DNA from: Gammaproteobacteria bacterium
Lineage (GTDB): Bacteria > Pseudomonadota > Gammaproteobacteria > Pseudomonadales > Azotimanducaceae
Direction of reading: 5' to 3'
Length of the DNA stretch: 34,458 nucleotides
Assembly: GCA_003248125.1 (NCBI GenBank)
Contig: QJXZ01000316.1
Location: 1-34,458 of the forward strand
The position numbers and the translations under genes were made by a program. The notes below the pieces were generated by a model that was given only the letters and a program-made list of their open reading frames with translations, was not told the origin of the DNA and did not search any database. Position 1 is the first letter of the stretch; every line of letters starts with the position of its first letter. Shown here in pieces: positions 33,516-34,458 of the stretch.

Positions 33516-33737
33516 GTGGATCTCCCGAAATTACGCAAGCATATCTTCGGGGAGTTGCGCCATCATCACCACTCCTTGGCCTCCCGTGGACTGTCCCATC
33601 GCGTGTGGACCGATGTCCGCTCGCGACCCGAAGCAGGCAACGAATGTGGCTTCAACCCGCCTAGGCCATCCGTATCTGCACCGCGACCAATGCGATAGCC
33701 TTGTCGTAGTTACGGAGGGATGAGAGGCGGAGCTGCT
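33516..33737. other. Divergent intergenic region between paralogues 2 and 3
   Basis: No gene is supported here. The piece 33607-33645 (GATGTCCGCT followed by CCGAAGCAG) recalls widespread intergenic repeats in other proteobacteria that are often mis-translated, but only one copy is present in the window. Promoters for both flanking genes must lie here; I see no strong -35/-10 pair. Confidence 0.4.
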
Positions 33738-34259
33738 ATGAGCCTTAGCGAACTCGGAAATCTGGGCGAGTTCTTGGCGTCGATCGGCGTACTTGTTTCT
33801 CTCGTCTTCGTTGGCTTTCAGATGAAGCAGAATGCGAAGGCGACTCGTGCCAGCGTTAGGCAATCGATCTTTGACTCAAGCCTCAGCTGGCACAACGCGC
33901 AGATCGATCCTAAGACCCTTGCAGTGGCTCAGTTCAAGCTGGATTCGGACATAGAGATCGATGACTTCGAGGCGCATCAGATAGATCGCCTTCAACAGAT
34001 GAATCTCCGGGCGTTTGAAAGCCGACACTACCAGTACATGCACGGCCTAATCGACCAGGAAACATGGGCACGATCGACCGCGATCATTTGGGGTACGTTT
34101 AACGGGCCGGTGCCTGCTAGAAACGCCATCGTGAGGCGTGTGTGGAATCGGACACGCCGAAGCATGCATAGGGATTTCGTTGCAGTAGTAGAGAGTTTGA
34201 TCCGCATCTCACCCGAGGAGGCGGACCAACTTTGGGCGTCGCCGAAGCCGGAAGAATGA
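33738..34259 (+). CDS. Small membrane-anchored protein, paralogue 3
   Basis: A 173-residue protein on the opposite strand to its two relatives. LGNLGEFLASIGVLVSLVFV then GFQMKQNAKATRAS gives the same membrane helix and basic turn; then FDSSLSWHNAQIDPKTLAVA, MNLRAFESRHYQYMHGLID, ETWARSTAIIWGTF and HRDFVAVVESLIRISPEEAD. The pattern Q-N-A-K-A-T-R-A-S, followed by F-E-x-x-x-Y-Q-Y-x-x-G-L-I-D, is typical of a common family of short uncharacterised membrane proteins. I chose ATG 33738 with GGAG five bases before; ATG 33720 has its GGAGGG touching the start and is less likely. Confidence 0.75.
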   Translation: MSLSELGNLGEFLASIGVLVSLVFVGFQMKQNAKATRASVRQSIFDSSLSWHNAQIDPKTLAVAQFKLDSDIEIDDFEAHQIDRLQQMNLRAFESRHYQYMHGLIDQETWARSTAIIWGTFNGPVPARNAIVRRVWNRTRRSMHRDFVAVVESLIRISPEEADQLWASPKPEE

Positions 34260-34263
34260 CCAA

Positions 34264-34458
34264 TTGTGGCCGAAACCAGTAGCGAAGGAGAGGAAGAATG
34301 CCGGAGTCGATTTCTTTCTGTACCACCGACGGCTGCGGATAGGCTGGGACAGAGTCAGAGCAGCGACCACACCCCCTGGGCGCATCGGTCGGCAGAACGC
34401 CTTTACCGAAGCGGCTTATGAAATGGATGGAAAGAAGATGTCACTCTACAAGTGGGCT
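34264..34458 (+). other. Open frame running off the window end, unidentified
   Basis: A frame is open from a TTG at 34264 to the last base, encoding about 65 residues that end ...MDGKKMSLYKWA. No domain is recognised and no start is secure. A second frame holds a 14-codon ORF (ATG 34298) with a good ribosome site. It may be the beginning of another gene of the island. Confidence 0.25.

Noticed and set aside
34298-34342. 14-codon ORF with a good GGAGAGG ribosome site
   Set aside because: Too short to support as a gene; it could be a leader peptide but nothing downstream can be seen.
32016-34458. Integron gene cassettes with attC sites
   Set aside because: The direct repeats lack the GTTRRRY/RYYYAAC cores and attC-type folding; the single GTTAGGC near 33855 lies inside a gene. 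No integrase is seen.

Overview
The window is a GC-rich gammaproteobacterial chromosome segment. From the start to about 31.9 kb it is a dense housekeeping region whose gene order, recalled from knowledge of the family, closely follows Pseudomonas: priA - SPOR protein - hslVU - DUF971 - ubiE/ubiJ/ubiB - hisE - tatABC, then dtd - bipA - (thiouridylase-like + TusA) - glnA - ntrBC - trmL - secB - rhodanese - gpmI - envC-like - ctpA - divergent polysaccharide deacetylase - hisA - hisB - asmA-like - mutY - yggX - DUF853 ATPase - tRNA-Phe. The species cannot be named from this window. Several expected neighbours are missing from their usual slots: argS after priA, hisI before hisE, hisF/hisH around hisA, a glutaredoxin beside secB, and thiI after bipA.

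Layout. (1) 1-9092: one long run of plus-strand genes, many overlapping by 1-8 bases (tatB/tatC by 35), covering replication restart, the HslVU protease, ubiquinone synthesis and Tat export; the Tat genes have their own -10 box. (2) 9085-13234: a GNAT gene faces dtd-bipA across a 92-base palindromic repeat; a PP-loop thiouridylase-like gene overlapping a TusA gene follows. (3) 13235-18180: the nitrogen regulon, with two NtrC boxes and a sigma-54 promoter before glnA, and another NtrC box and sigma-54 promoter before ntrBC. The glnA 5' end appears damaged: a short deletion with a frame change separates the normal start from the rest of the gene. (4) 18204-26662: trmL with a tandem repeat running into its start codon, secB-rhodanese, gpmI, envC-like, ctpA, deacetylase, hisA and hisB. 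(5) 26718-31784: a small DUF6316-like gene, asmA-like, mutY-yggX, REP-like palindromes and a DUF853 ATPase.

(6) 31851-34458 is different. After tRNA-Phe (GAA) comes a stretch of visibly lower GC (sample: 29 of 60 G+C at 33301-33360, against 37 of 60 at 17881-17940). It holds a truncated gene ending 9 bases from the tRNA, then three small genes that look like paralogues: each has one N-terminal membrane helix of the same pattern followed by a soluble helical region. One of them is flanked by identical 16-base direct repeats 589 bases apart and has lost its first codons by an apparent one-base frameshift. This looks like an acquired, gene-duplicating island next to a tRNA and is the least explained part of the window.

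The other unexplained structure is repetitive: two near-perfect long palindromes with the core GGKGACAGTTACC (9521-9612 and 23766-23852, with a partial third copy at 23868), REP-like palindromes in intergenic gaps, and the 19-base tandem array before trmL.
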